Positions 11,250 to 22,166 of a stretch of 64,000 bases of DNA are shown here, piece by piece. The notes under the pieces are model-generated. The model saw only the letters and a program-made list of their open reading frames with translations. It ran no database searches and was not told where the DNA came from. Where the stretch lies: NCBI RefSeq assembly GCF_022682495.2, contig NC_071388.1:85313073-85377072 (forward strand). The letters run 5' to 3'. The position numbers and the translations under genes are program-made. The DNA comes from Desmodus rotundus. Taxonomy: Eukaryota; Chordata; Mammalia; Chiroptera; Phyllostomidae. Positions within the stretch are counted from its first letter, which is position 1; every line of letters starts with the position of its first letter.

Positions 11250-11325
11250 GGTAATATTGACAGATTCAGAGGATTAGGATTTGGACATTTCTTCCTGGGA
11301 ACCACCATTCAGCCTACCAAAGAAG
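11250..11325 (+). mobile_element. ERVL-type LTR, second copy, right part
   Basis: GGTAATATTGACAGATTCAG, then GGATTAGGATTTGGACAT and ACCATTCAGCCTACCA match the 3' end of the LTR begun at 10309. Confidence 0.6.
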
Positions 11326-12395
11326 ATGATCATTTGAATGCCCAAAGTAAAATCATCAATGAATATCAAAAAAAATTCTAGCCAGTGCCTCCAGATACAC
11401 ATAAATTTAGGAAGAGCTGCTGGACCTCCCTCCTGGAACCTCCCCAAACCTCTCCACAGACTGCCACTGGAACCCTCCCTCACCCCCCATAGTAACTCTA
11501 GCATGCTGGTGCCAGAAGTAGTACAATATCTTACAGCATTCAATCAAACTGTTTTTTCAAGATAATCCCATTTTTTAGATACATTTTTGTCTGGCTTGGA
11601 ATTTTATGAGACAAAGATAAATCATGGGTCTTTTTTCTTAGAAAAAGAAGTTAATTTCTATAGTAGTAATATTATTATTACTACTCAGATACTCATCTTT
11701 TGATTCGTTGTAGTTATTTTTTATTAATTCTGCTGTTAGAAAAATCATTTAAGCTCTGGATTTCAATTTCCTCAACTAGAAAAGGCATTGAACTATACAT
11801 TTTGGTATGTCAGGAAATAGATGATAAACTATTTTATAGGGAATAAAATATAACAGGTGAAAATTACCCACAATGAATGAAAACATGGAGTCTTGCATTT
11901 AAGAATATATAGAGAGTTTAATAATTAGAAATAACCAGAAAATAAAACAAACAACAAAAACAAGAACAGCTTAAAAGTACCCAAAGAAAAAGGACAAATA
12001 ATCCTGAAGCAAACAAAAACAGACTGTTAGAATACTATTCATTAGCAGTAACAGAGGAAGGAATAAGGAGTCTTTAAACTGCTGAGTTAAAATATTCCAC
12101 CCCAAATTCTATGCCTTGCTAAACCACAATTCAAATGTAAAACAAAGGAAAACATTTTCAGATTAAAAAAAATACCACTCACACATGCTTATTAGATAAA
12201 TTATTAGAAGACATAATTCAGGAAGAAGGTTAGAAATTTGTGTTAATAAAAGAAGAGGTAGGATACAGGAATCAATGGTAAGCAATGAAATTAGCAAGCA
12301 TAAATAAATCAAATCAAGCACTAATTGTTAAAAATACTGACAATTATTACTAATATAGGGATAAAAATAGGTGCAAATAATATATAAAAAAGTGA
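11326..12395. other. No recognisable feature
   Basis: AT-rich sequence. Overlapping open frames at 11154-11565 on both strands run over LTR remnant and unique sequence and have no recognisable domain. Confidence 0.45.
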
Positions 12396-12610
12396 TAGCT
12401 AATGTATTTCCATGTGCTAGAAATTTTTTAAACAAATATTCTTATAACAAATATATGGAGTAGTTACTAATATCCTCACTCACAGATGGAGAAACCAGGC
12501 CAATAGACTAAGCAACTTGTTTAAGAAATCACAGCTGACAAGTAGTAAACCCAGGATTTGAATCTAGACAGCCTATACTCTTCATCAGTATCCTGTACTG
12601 CCACTGTGAG
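12396..12610 (+). mobile_element. MIR SINE
   Basis: Near-complete MIR: TGTGCTAGAAATTTTTTAAAC block, ACTAATATCCTCACTCACAG, ATGGAGAAACCAGGCC, CACAGCTGACAAGTAG, CCCAGGATTTGAATCTAGAC and a CTGCCAC end, all in consensus order on the plus strand. Confidence 0.8.
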
Positions 12611-12769
12611 TTAGTAACACGGAAGAGATGTCTGAGAAAATTATCAAAAGAAAAAATGTGGACAAAAAAAATGTAACATGGACAAAAGTGCTTGGAGTTA
12701 AAGTTTTTCCATTTTCTTTTATCACTTTGACAGAGATTAGAGATCCTGATTAAAGTTAGACTTTACTAG

Positions 12770-12980
12770 GGAAAATAGGCAAAACAAACTAGATCTTTTA
12801 TGTGTCACTGACAAAAAGTAGTGTGGTATTATTAAGTAAATTTGAAGATATGTATATCCTGTGACCTAACATCTCTGCACCTAAGTATGTATGAGAAACT
12901 CTTGCACATAAGCACTAGAAGATATTCATGAAAACAGTGCGTGTAATAGAAAAAAGCTGTACACACTGAAAATGCCTATT
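12770..12980 (+). mobile_element. Old LINE-1 ORF2 3' fragment
   Basis: Blocks TTTGAAGATATGTATATCCT, GTATGAGAAACTCTTGCACA and a GTAATAGAAAAAAGC block appear in the order found near the end of ORF2 in older mammalian L1s. Diverged and without an open frame. Confidence 0.6.
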
Positions 12981-13016
12981 GAGCCCTGTGTCGTGTGGCT
13001 CAGTTGGTTGGAGTGA
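12981..13016 (+). mobile_element. VES SINE 5' fragment
   Basis: GCCCTGTGTCGTGTGGCTCA followed by GTTGGTTGGAGTG is the A-box end of the bat VES SINE; only about 35 bp is present. It lies exactly between two L1 fragments. Confidence 0.5.
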
Positions 13017-13505
13017 AGAAGGAAGTCCTGCCATTTGCAACAGGATGGACCTTGAGGGTATTATAAGTGAAACGTCAGAAAGAGAAAGACAAATGCTGTA
13101 TGTCCTTATTTATATGTGAAACCTAAAAAACAAAAATTCATAGACTAGAGAATAGAAACAGAAATCAAATTAGTGGTTGTCAGAGGTGTGGAGCATGGTG
13201 GCTTGAAGGAATGACAAGAAGGTAGTCAAAGGACAAACTTTCAGTTATAAGGTAAATAAGTTCAGGGGATGTAATGTAGAACTTGATGACTATAGTTAAC
13301 AATACTGTATTGTGTATTTGAAAGTTGCTAAGAGAGTAAATCTTATAAATTCTCACCATAAGAAAAAACATAACTATATGAGGTGATGGATGTTACCTAA
13401 TCTTGTGGTAATCACTGCAATATATACATATATCACATCATTACCTTGTTCACCTTAAACTAATACAACATTATACATCAACTATACCTTACTAAAACTG
13501 GGGGA
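13017..13505 (+). mobile_element. LINE-1 3' UTR fragment
   Basis: Contains CATTTGCAACAGGATGGACC, AATACTGTATTGTGTATTTG, AAGTTGCTAAGAGAGTAAAT, GAGGTGATGGATGTTACCTA, TAATACAACATTATACATCA and ends ACTAAAACTGGGGG. This is the classic 3' end of an L1M-type element; a sister copy lies at 21610-21935. Confidence 0.8.
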
Positions 13506-13534
13506 AAAGTTTTGACTCAGTCCTCATTTTTTAA

Positions 13535-13715
13535 GCCCAACAAGTTGTGAAGTAGACACTATTTTGACTTTCATTTCACAAAGGAAAAACCTGTAGCACT
13601 GAGAGGCTGAGTGACTTGCTTAAGGTCACAGAGCTAACAAGTGGAGGAGCCTGGATTTAATCCCAGGATCAGGCTCCCAAACTCATACATCTATGTACTA
13701 CTCATACTGCCTTTC
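13535..13715 (+). mobile_element. MIR SINE
   Basis: GTAGACACTATTTTGAC, TTTCACAAAGGAAAAACC, CTGAGAGGCTGAGTGACTTG, AAGGTCACAGAGCTAACAAG and CTGGATTTAATCCCAGGATC follow the MIR consensus on the plus strand. Confidence 0.75.
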
Positions 13716-13719
13716 AACG

Positions 13720-13905
13720 ATGAAGTGTGTACAAAGCAATTTGCCTCAGAATGAGGGACGTGTTATTATTTTCCTCATTCTACAAATGAGAACACTGAGA
13801 GAAAGACAGAGAGATAAAATTAATAGCTTTTCTAAGGTCATAAACTCAAGCTTCCTGGCTGCAAAAATCTGTGTTCTTAACCTCCACTCTACAGAGTCTG
13901 GCAGA
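13720..13905 (+). mobile_element. MIR-like SINE
   Basis: GTTATTATTTTCCTCATTCT, ACAAATGAGAACACTGAGAG, TTTTCTAAGGTCATAAACTC and TGTGTTCTTAACCTCCACTC match a diverged MIR directly after the previous one. Confidence 0.55.
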
Positions 13906-15073
13906 AGTAACACCTGCTTGAGTGTGGGTGGTAGGGAAATAATATGGGTGTGATAGTTTATTGTTTTAATTTGAGCATTTCATCTAAAATGTCATTTGGT
14001 GTGCTTGAGTGTGATACCGCTATGTTACAGAATTACATGCTTATGATATTGTAATAAAAAAGTAGTCATTATTTGTGCCAGACCCTGTATATTCCTCCCA
14101 GAAATATTTCAGAACTTAGAGATCCAAGGGGACAATGGAATTTTCACATCAAACATGAACAGACCATTCTTTTTCATTTGTAGGATGAAAATGAAAAATC
14201 ACAATAGAAGCCTCATCCTTTTGTAAGAGAGCACACGCAGTGTTGCATTTTTCACAGTTATGTTTTAATAAGGAAACTTTGATGCTCATTGTAGTAAGAT
14301 GTGGACTAAATTTAGAACTAAGGCAAAAAAATAGAGCCTTTGTCTTTTCATATGTGAAAACAGACGCAAAGCTAGGGAAATGATACAGTCGCTATAGGAG
14401 AGTCTCAAAGCCTGTGGATATTCTGTGGGGTTTACCTCTAAGAATCTTAGGTTTGTCAATTAATTTTTCAGTACCTCAACCCAGGGACAGCAATAGAAAG
14501 AGGGGTTAGGATCTTCTGTCAGCTATTGTTGGCTTCTAATAAGCACACCCTTGAACTATCACACCTGAAAGCTGCTGTATGCAGCGCTCAGCAGTGGCCA
14601 TCCACTGTAATGTGTGATCCATTGAATTTACAAGCTAGAAATGCAAAATATTCACATATTCCTCCAGACTTTTCTTTTCCCACCAACACCTCGTAGTCTG
14701 CATGCTGTGAGATTAGTCATATTCTGCCAATTAGGCTAAGGAAGTTTAACCCAAACAGTTGTTTAACATCTTTTCTGTAATGCTCACTCATTATTCCCTG
14801 CAGGGAAGAAAAACAACACACCAACCTCAGTAAATATTAAAAAAAAAAAAAAAAAGAAAACAAGGAGCAGGCTGTGGAGACATGTATCATCACATATGTG
14901 CGCATGTATATACCATATACCACAAACTGCAAATCATCTGAAATGTACCATATTCTATCACACTTGAAAAATCACCAAATGAATAATTTAATTGGTGCTA
15001 AAATATATTCATGTGAAACAAAGATTTATTTTATATTCTCACCAAAAGCAGTCAGCTGTGGTCCCCTCTCACA
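13906..15073. other. No recognisable feature; one A tract
   Basis: No gene or named repeat is visible. A pure A run of about 17 bases lies near 14839-14855. Confidence 0.45.
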
Positions 15074-15235
15074 TGTATACTAACTATGGATGGTGACAGA
15101 TGGTTTACTAGACTTCTCTCAGTGATCACTTCTTAAGGTACATAAACATTGAATTACTATGTTGTACACCTGAAACTAATGTATTACACGTCAACTATAA
15201 CTTTAAAATTTTTAAATAAAATAAAACAAAAAAGG
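15074..15235 (+). mobile_element. LINE-1/HAL1 3' tail
   Basis: ACTAACTATGGATGGTGACA, CTCAGTGATCACTTCTTAAG, CTATGTTGTACACCTGAAAC and TACACGTCAACTATAAC, then an A-rich tail. The same order ends the HAL1 copy at 27593-30345. Confidence 0.65.
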
Positions 15236-15605
15236 CAGACTGGAAAAATAAGTAAATAAACAAATATTTGTTGCATGAAGAAAGGAAGTCAGCACATGAT
15301 GCCCTCCCACGTGTGGTCAGTGACTGCGGTTTCAAAGTAGAAACACTTAGCACACCTACCTGTCTTCATGCCCTCTCCCCAAAACAACTTTGTAAAGCAA
15401 ATTGTTAATTTTTTAATTAGCAGTTTTCTTTGGACTTTAAAAGCTTTTTTTTACTTGTAGCCATCTCCATATGACAGCACTGATTTATTTTATAAGACAC
15501 AACTCACCTTTTGACTGGACAAGCAAACCCATCAATGAAGGAGCAGCGGTGGCCGGAGAAAAGATGGAAATCAAGAAGGAAAGGTTTCTCTCTGCTTTAG
15601 ATGTA
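15236..15605. other. No recognisable feature
   Basis: Sequence between the retrotransposon tail and a mariner-type element; nothing identifiable. Confidence 0.45.
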
Positions 15606-16159
15606 GAGGGTTGGCCAAAAAATCCATTTAGTTTTTTCTGTAAAATAAAAGAAATATTTTTGTTTTCACCAATAACTTCATTAATTTGGCTATTTTAAGT
15701 ATGTTGGCTATCTTCTGCATGATAGAACATTGATTGCTCCAAATTAATGTCTTGATTTGACAGCTATCAACTTCAACTATCTACCCAACACTGGAGCATC
15801 GTCTAGAAAGAAATTTCCAGCACAAAACCTCACAAACCACTTTTCACATGTTTGATCGATCACCACACCTTCTCCATACACTGCAAAAATCTTTTTTTTT
15901 TTTTTTGCATTTCAGTTGCATTTTTACCTTTCTGGAAATAAGAAAGCATAATACACTGAAAACATTGCATATTTTCTTCCATCTTCAATATTAAAATGGC
16001 TACACAAAAATTCACCTATTTTGATAAGTTTTTTAAAATGCACACTGATATTACAGCTATCACAATACAATCTAACAAAATCGTTTTGAATGAAGTTAAA
16101 GACAACTAAGCTCTACTAGAGCCATCTTACAGGGAAAAAAAAACTTTCTGGCCAGCCAA
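15606..16159. mobile_element. Mariner-type element with inverted ends, no transposase
   Basis: Left end GGGTTGGCCAAAAAATCCAT and TTTAGTTTTTTCTGTAA; the right end reads, on the minus strand, TTGGCTGGCCAGAAAG, a T run and CCCTGTAAGATGGC. These are inverted repeats with a gap of roughly ten bases, and TA dinucleotides lie next to both ends (15604-15605, 16160-16161). The ends resemble the 'GGTTGGCCAAAAAGTTC' mariner group of several mammals. At 554 bp with no open frame it is non-autonomous or internally deleted. Confidence 0.65.
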
Positions 16160-16642
16160 TATTGCTTATTATAGTTTAATCATCAGTTTTATGTATTTTT
16201 AAGTCATTAAATATAAAAAACATCATGTTAAAGTTGGAATATGTTCTTATTGCCAAAGAAAGAAACAAAAAAAGAAAAAAAATATATATGATTTGTGTAA
16301 GCTTCCAAAGTGTTCAGAAATTTGAATGGATCCAACTTTCTAATACATATAATTCCACATTTCCATTTTCTCCCATTTGATCCCTTTTTTCCCCATTGTT
16401 GGTTTAGCAAGCTTGTTTCCTTCTCCCTTACATCTACAATAATAATTAGTCCGTACACCAATGCACAAATGGCCCAGAAAAATGATCATAACTGCAATGT
16501 TATAATCCAGTCTCTACTTCCTAAAACATAATTTTCACACCCCAAGCTCTTCAGCATGTAAAATCTGTAGAAAATAAACTGAAAAAGGCAGGTATGATGT
16601 CAGGTTTGCTCAGTTCTCATTTTTCACAAAAAGAAAGCTAAA
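16160..16642. other. No recognisable feature
   Basis: AT-rich; open frames at 16228-16531 on both strands show no domain. Confidence 0.45.
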
Positions 16643-16665
16643 ATTTTTTTGAAAAGGAAGAATAC

Positions 16666-16729
16666 AAGGAAGAGGAGGAGGAGAAGAGGAAGTGAAGGAG
16701 GAGGAGGTATAGGAAGAATGGGGGAAGGG
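16666..16729 (+). repeat. Polypurine (GGA-rich) tract
   Basis: A 27-base pure purine run (16666-16692), one T, then 14 more purines (16694-16707) and another purine-rich block to 16729. GAG/GGA trinucleotides dominate. Confidence 0.8.
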
Positions 16730-16869
16730 TAACTACGTGTGTTATAGCTGTCTATGCAACATAAACTATTCTTAGTATTCAATCACAGCTAGCATATGAA
16801 AATTAAATAAAACACCAAAAATTATATCTTGGCAATGGTTTAGTAGAAGACTTAGAAAATGTAATTGGA

Positions 16870-17062
16870 TGCAATTTTACCACTCACTGGTTTTGTGAAT
16901 GTGGAAGAACACTTAATCTTAGTATAAAACTGGTAAAGGGGGGATAATAAGCAACCTATGTCACTGAGATATTATTTAACTAGTCACAGTTCAATGAGAT
17001 AGTATATATGAAAGTGCTTTGTAAACCGAGATCGTATGGTTATTGTTATGATTTGTTGTGAA
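16870..17062 (-). mobile_element. MIR-like SINE, antisense
   Basis: TTTTACCACTCACTGGTTTT, GTGAATGTGGAAGAACACTT, GGGGGGATAATAAGCAACC and GAAAGTGCTTTGTAAACCG follow the complement of MIR. Confidence 0.6.
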
Positions 17063-17615
17063 AAGAAATGCATGTTTAAAGGAAATAAGATAAATTAATG
17101 TATTAATAAATTTTTGCTTATAATCAGTCACTGAGTTTATTCTTGGGTTTCTTGATAAAACATAAACTAATTATTTAAACTGTTGATGTCACTATTTTCC
17201 CACCTTCTTTCTTTTCCCTCATACTATTAAGGGGAACAAATATACTGATTCAAGTACTTACTCCCATTCACTGCCAAGATATTAATTAAGCAATGACTTT
17301 GTATGTAGGTATCATTTGGACTTAACACAAGTCCTCTCTAGGTTTTGTAAATAAGCTACATAATCCTAAAAACAAGACATTTCTTTAGAGGTAATATATA
17401 CATTGCTTAGGAGAATAACAGATATGTTTTAAACTCTTTGAACATACACAGTAGTGTTCCAACATTAGTAATAAGCTGTCTTCACTTAAAAAATCAACAA
17501 GAGGCATTAGCATACTCACCAGTTAACTGAGCCCTCTAGATGACCTGTCTTTACTCTCTAAGTTTCACTTTGCTTTGCTTTCCCTCACGATGGAAGGAGC
17601 TATTTATGTTCTTCA
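17063..17615. other. No recognisable feature
   Basis: AT-rich flank of the twin-primed L1; nothing identifiable. Confidence 0.5.
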
Positions 17616-17631
17616 AGATCCTAGCCAGTTT
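17616..17631 (+). repeat. Target site duplication, left copy
   Basis: AGATCCTAGCCAGTTT, identical to 18813-18828. Confidence 0.9.
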
Positions 17632-18812
17632 TTTAATTGGGTTGTTTGTCTTCCTCGAGTGGAGTCGTGTGAGTTCTTTATATATTTTGGAGATCAGGCC
17701 CTTGTCTGAGGTATCCTTGGCAAATATGTTTTCCCATACTCTTGGTTCTCTTTTTATTTTAATGCTGTTTTCTTTAGACATGCAGAAGCTTTTTATTTTG
17801 ATGAGGTCCCATTTGTTTATTCTTTGCTTTATGTACCTTGCTTTAGGGGACGTGTCTGTGAGGATGTTGCTGCATGGAATGTCTGAGATCTTTCTGCCAA
17901 TGTTTTTCTCTAGGACTTTTATGGTGTTACAACTTACATTTAAATGGGCAAAGGACTTGAACAGACACTTCTCCAAGGAAGACATATAGAGGGCCCAGAG
18001 ACATATGAAAAGATGCTCAGCATCACTAGCCATCAGAGAGATGCTAATTAAAACCACAATGAGGTACCATCTCACACCAGTCAGAGTGGACAACATAAAC
18101 AAATCCACAAACAAATGTTGGAGAGGAGGCGGAGAAAAGGGAACCCTAGTACATTGTTGATGGAAATGCAGACTGGTGAGGCCACTGTGGAAAACAGTAT
18201 GGAATTTCCTCAGAAAATTAAAAATGGAACTGCCCTTTGACCCAGCAATTCCGCTGCTGGGATTATACCCTAAGAACCCTGAAACACCAATCCAAAAGAA
18301 CCTATGCACCCCAATGTTCATAGCAGCACAATTTACAATAGCCAATACTGGTCCCCATCAACAAATGAGTGGATCAAAAAATTATGGTACATTTACGCAA
18401 TGGAATTCTACGCAGCAGAGAGAAAGAAGGAGCTTATACCCTTTGCAACAGCATGGATGGAACTGGAGAGCATTATGCTAAGTGAAATAAGCCAGGCGGT
18501 GAGGGACAAATACCATATGATCTCACCTTTAACTGGAACATAATCAATAGAAGAAAAAAGCGAACAAAATATAACCAGAGACATTGAAATTAAGAACAAC
18601 GTAACAATAGCCAGAGGGGAGTGGGGAGGGGACAGTGGGGAGAGGGGTCTATAGGAGCTACTATAAAGGACACAAGGACAAAATCAAGGGGGAGGGTAGA
18701 GGTGGGGGAGGGAGGTGGGACTGGTTGGGGTGGGGTGGAGGGATGGGGAGAAAATGCAGACAATTGTAACTGAATAAAAAAAAATTAAATTTAAAAAATT
18801 TAAAAAAAAAAG
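17632..18812 (+). mobile_element. LINE-1 with 5' inversion (twin priming)
   Basis: From about 17940 the element is sense L1: end of ORF2 (AAATGGGCAAAGGACTTGAA, then CTGCCCTTTGACCCAGCAAT), a G-rich 3' UTR, ATGCAGACAATTGTAACTGA and an A-rich tail. From 17632 to about 17935 the ORF2 sequence immediately upstream is present but inverted. Its outer end reads TTTAATTGGGTTGTTTGTC (the complement of the block ending CAACCCAATTAAA), and its inner end meets the sense part at 17935-17945. The L1 order is complete apart from the inversion, and the whole is bracketed by a perfect 16-bp duplication. This is the known twin-priming structure. The 264-codon antisense frame over 17551-18345 is a by-product. 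Confidence 0.9.
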
Positions 18813-18828
18813 AGATCCTAGCCAGTTT
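18813..18828 (+). repeat. Target site duplication, right copy
   Basis: AGATCCTAGCCAGTTT directly after the A-rich tail, identical to 17616-17631. Confidence 0.9.
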
Positions 18829-20635
18829 GATGGAAAGGACTAGCTAGCTTCCTCTAGTGTTACCACAAAGACATTCTTCTCAGGAAATCAAATTCACATC
18901 TCATTTACATCAACCTGGTAACACTCACGTTAATGTAAATAGAAGAAGCCAGTAAACCTCTGCCATTTTAAATCCAGCAGCAGGATCCCAGCAGCTGGTG
19001 GAAAACAGACCACTTGGCTGCCCATAGCATCCGTGTTGCTAATCCACTCTACTAAGAAATAGAACATTCCACGCTTTTCTTTTTCATACTTCCTGTCTTA
19101 TAATAGGCATTTCCCTTTCCTCAAAAATATTAAATACTCTCTTTCTATAAAGCAAGTATGTGCAATGTCAAGGATACATTTTTAAAATTTATTTCTCTTT
19201 AAAATGCAATCTTTACCATGAAACTACTCATTATGAGAGCCAAGAACCAAACAATGAAAATCACTGCAATGAAGTGGACCAATTTGTATGTGTACAAGGT
19301 AGAAGATAGCCCTGGTTGTGGCTGCTGCTGTTTTGTTTTGTTTTTGAGGTGAGAAGGTATTCAGAAATCTTGATAAAGGTAATTTTTAAACTTTAATTTG
19401 AAAAAGAGATTTCAAATAGAGAAATAGAAATAGAAATTTCAAAATAAAGAATATTTCTCTATTTTGAAATTGAGAATAGAGATTTTTTACGCAGATAAAG
19501 GGATTTCAAAAAAAAAAGTCTATTCATGCATCCCATCAATTCTCCAGAATTAAAGAACATGAGAGTCCAAGTGAAACTTACCCACTGAGTAACTCCACAC
19601 AATAGATGAAAAGATTTCACACCAGACACATCATCGCAATGTCTCAGGAAACTAGTAACAAAGCAGTCACTGATGTATAGAGAGAAAAATAGTTCACATA
19701 CAAAGGAATGAAAATAAAATTTACATTCAACTTCTAAAATGTTTTAGTAATCTAGAAAACTATTTGAGGAAAATAATTTCCAATTTAGTATGCTACGCCT
19801 AGCCACAATACCAACCAAATGTGATGTTGAAATTAAGATATTTTAGCTATATAAAATGTGAAAGAGTTTGGCCATCTTACACCATTACCTAGGAAACAAC
19901 TACAAAGCTACTTCATTGACTAAAGAGAAAAAGCCAAGAGAGATAAAGATGCATGATCAAGGAAGCAAGGGTTCAACACAAAGGAGAAGGGAATACAAAC
20001 AATAATGGTAAAAGTAGTCTCAGGAAGATAGGCGTGCAGTACGTATGCCTCAGAGCAATTGGTACACTTTGGAGAGGAGAGTCAGACAGCCCAAAAGGGA
20101 GGCCCCTAAGGGAAAAGAAGTGAGATAGGTACACCGAGATGCCTGAGCACATTGGAAAGAGACTGAGTTTCTAGTGGTGCTTGAAGAAAATACATTTGTA
20201 ATGAGTAATCACAAAACTATGCAGTTAAAAATTAAGATCATTTAACTTCATGAAAACAAAATGACTCAGCTGTAAATAATAGGTACATGGCCCTAATAAT
20301 GCAAGAATATGGAATACAGACTGAAGCAAAATTGTTTGGAGGGATGTATAGCAAGACCAACTCTTATCTTTCATAGTTGAAAGAAATATATTTAATGTGA
20401 ATATAAAAAAAATTAAAAATGAAAGGTAAGAGTGTATTTTAAACTATTCAGGGAAATAAGAAACAAATGGTAAAAGTCATTAAAAATGATTCCTAGGGAG
20501 TAGAAACAAGGAGTAGAAAACATAGAAGACTTGTGGATTTTAGTAAGGTCATTTATGAATGCTTTAATTTTAAAAATTATCTACATATATAAATTTTATA
20601 GTAATAAAATTAAATTTTAAAAATAACTACTATTG
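18829..20635. other. No recognisable repeat; AT-rich hairpin inside
   Basis: AT-rich sequence without a named element. An inverted repeat AATTTCAAAATA (19435-19446) / TATTTTGAAATT (19460-19471) with a 13-nt loop is the only structure noted. Confidence 0.5.
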
Positions 20636-20639
20636 GAGT

Positions 20640-20820
20640 TATACAGAGAATGAAGTGGTCAGACAAGATAGCGATCAAGCAGTGAAGAGCTTTGAATGCT
20701 AATCTACTGCATTTACCAATTAAATGCTAAGTGTTGGCAAGCTGTCAAATGCTTTAAAAAAGACTCACAATTACATTTGGATTTGAAAAGAGCACTCAGG
20801 CATTTAGTTATATGGGAAGG
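20640..20820 (-). mobile_element. Possible L2 fragment, antisense
   Basis: GAAGAGCTTTGAATGCTAAT and the following blocks resemble the complement of L2 upstream of its tail. Similarity is weak. Confidence 0.3.
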
Positions 20821-20929
20821 AACAAAACAAGGGGCCAGGAAATCAATTATTCATCAACTGTAAACAAATCAGAAAAAAACATGATAAAGAGTTACAATGT
20901 TAATAAACCAGAACTGTTAATATACTATA

Positions 20930-21596
20930 AGGTCTATCCAGAAAAAGTCCAGCTATTGTTAATATAATGAGAATGGTTTGCATGGCATCAATGTAACCAA
21001 GGAGAGTGGACTGGAATGCACAGCATGAACAATGACAACTTCACTGTACTAGGCAGTGGGGGTAGTAGACGCCATTGAGTGAGCATGTGTACTGTGTGGA
21101 TGTTGAATTCAAAATGACTGAGTAGAGCAACAAATCTGTGTCCAATTTTACATTAAGCTTGAACATTCCTCCACAGAAATTATTTGGATGATTCAGAAGG
21201 CCACTGCTATGGGCAACTGGTGATTGGCAGCTTCATCACAACAATGCACCTGCCCATGCATCATGTCTTGTGCAGAGTTTTTTGGCAAAACATCCAATCA
21301 CCCAGGTGACTCAGCCCCCTACATCCCAGAGTTGATGCCCTGCGATTTCTGAATTTTTCAAAAACTAAAATCACCTTTCAAAGGGAAGAGATTTCAGACC
21401 ATCGATGAGATTCAGGAAAATAAGACAGGGCAGCTGATGGTGATTGGGAGAATTGTGTGAGACCCCAAGGTGCCTACTTTGAAGGAGACTGAGGTGTCAT
21501 TGTCCTATGTACAATGTTTCTTGTATCTTCTATCTTCTTCAATAAATGTCTCTATTTTTCATAGTACATGACTTGATACCTTCTGGACAATTCTCA
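20930..21596 (+). mobile_element. Mariner deletion derivative, copy 1
   Basis: Left end GGTCTATCCAGAAAAAGTCC; the right end on the minus strand reads TTGTCCAGAAGGTATCAAGT, an inverted terminal repeat. Inside are remnants of the transposase start (CATTAAGCTTGAACATTCCT region) joined directly to its C-terminal part. Around 21234-21400 a broken frame shows a DNAPAH-like stretch, FLAKHPITQVTQPP and a CDF-like remnant, the mariner DD34D region with stops. The middle of the gene is missing. The same join is present at 60249-60922, so a deletion derivative was mobilised. Confidence 0.75.
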
Positions 21597-21609
21597 TGTA
21601 ACTAAAGAA

Positions 21610-21935
21610 AAGTTATATATAACTGGGGGAATGGGTGAAGGTGGTCAAAAGGTATAAACTTCCAGTTGTAAGATAAATAAGGTATAGTGATATAATGCGC
21701 AGCATTGTGTATATAATACAATATGGTATTGCATATTTGAAAGTTGCTAAATGAATAGATCTTAAAAGTTCTATCATAAGAAAAAAATGTAACTGTGAGA
21801 TAATAGATATTAACTAAGCTTATATGGTAATCATTTTGCAATATATTTATATATCAAATCATTGCATTATATACTTTAAACTAATACAATGTCATATATC
21901 AAATATAATATATCTCAATAAAACTGGGGAGGAAA
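21610..21935 (+). mobile_element. LINE-1 3' UTR fragment
   Basis: AAACTTCCAGTTGTAAGAT, TATTGCATATTTGAAAGTTG, TGTAACTGTGAGATAATAG, AATCATTTTGCAATATATTT and CTCAATAAAACTGGGGAGG, collinear with 13120-13505. Confidence 0.75.
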
Positions 21936-21973
21936 AGAACAAACCAATTGAAACTTTAGCAAAAGATGTAAAC

Positions 21974-22121
21974 AGGCCCTGGCCAGTATGGCTCAGCTGG
22001 TTGGAGTGTCATCTCATATACCAAAAGGTTGCAGCTTTGATTCCCATTCAGGTCAGGTCACATACCTAGTTTGGGGGGTTGATATCTAGCCAGGGCACAT
22101 ATGGGAGGCAGCCAATCGATG

Positions 22122-22166
<45 letters not shown>

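Noticed and set aside
15606..16159. Possible hAT or piggyBac element
   Set aside because: TA next to both ends and GGTTGGCC-type termini fit mariner better; there is no 8-bp or TTAA target duplication.
17551..18345. 264-codon open frame on the minus strand, the longest in the window
   Set aside because: It runs across the twin-primed L1: part is real ORF2 sequence in the inverted segment and the rest is antisense of the sense segment. It is not a gene.
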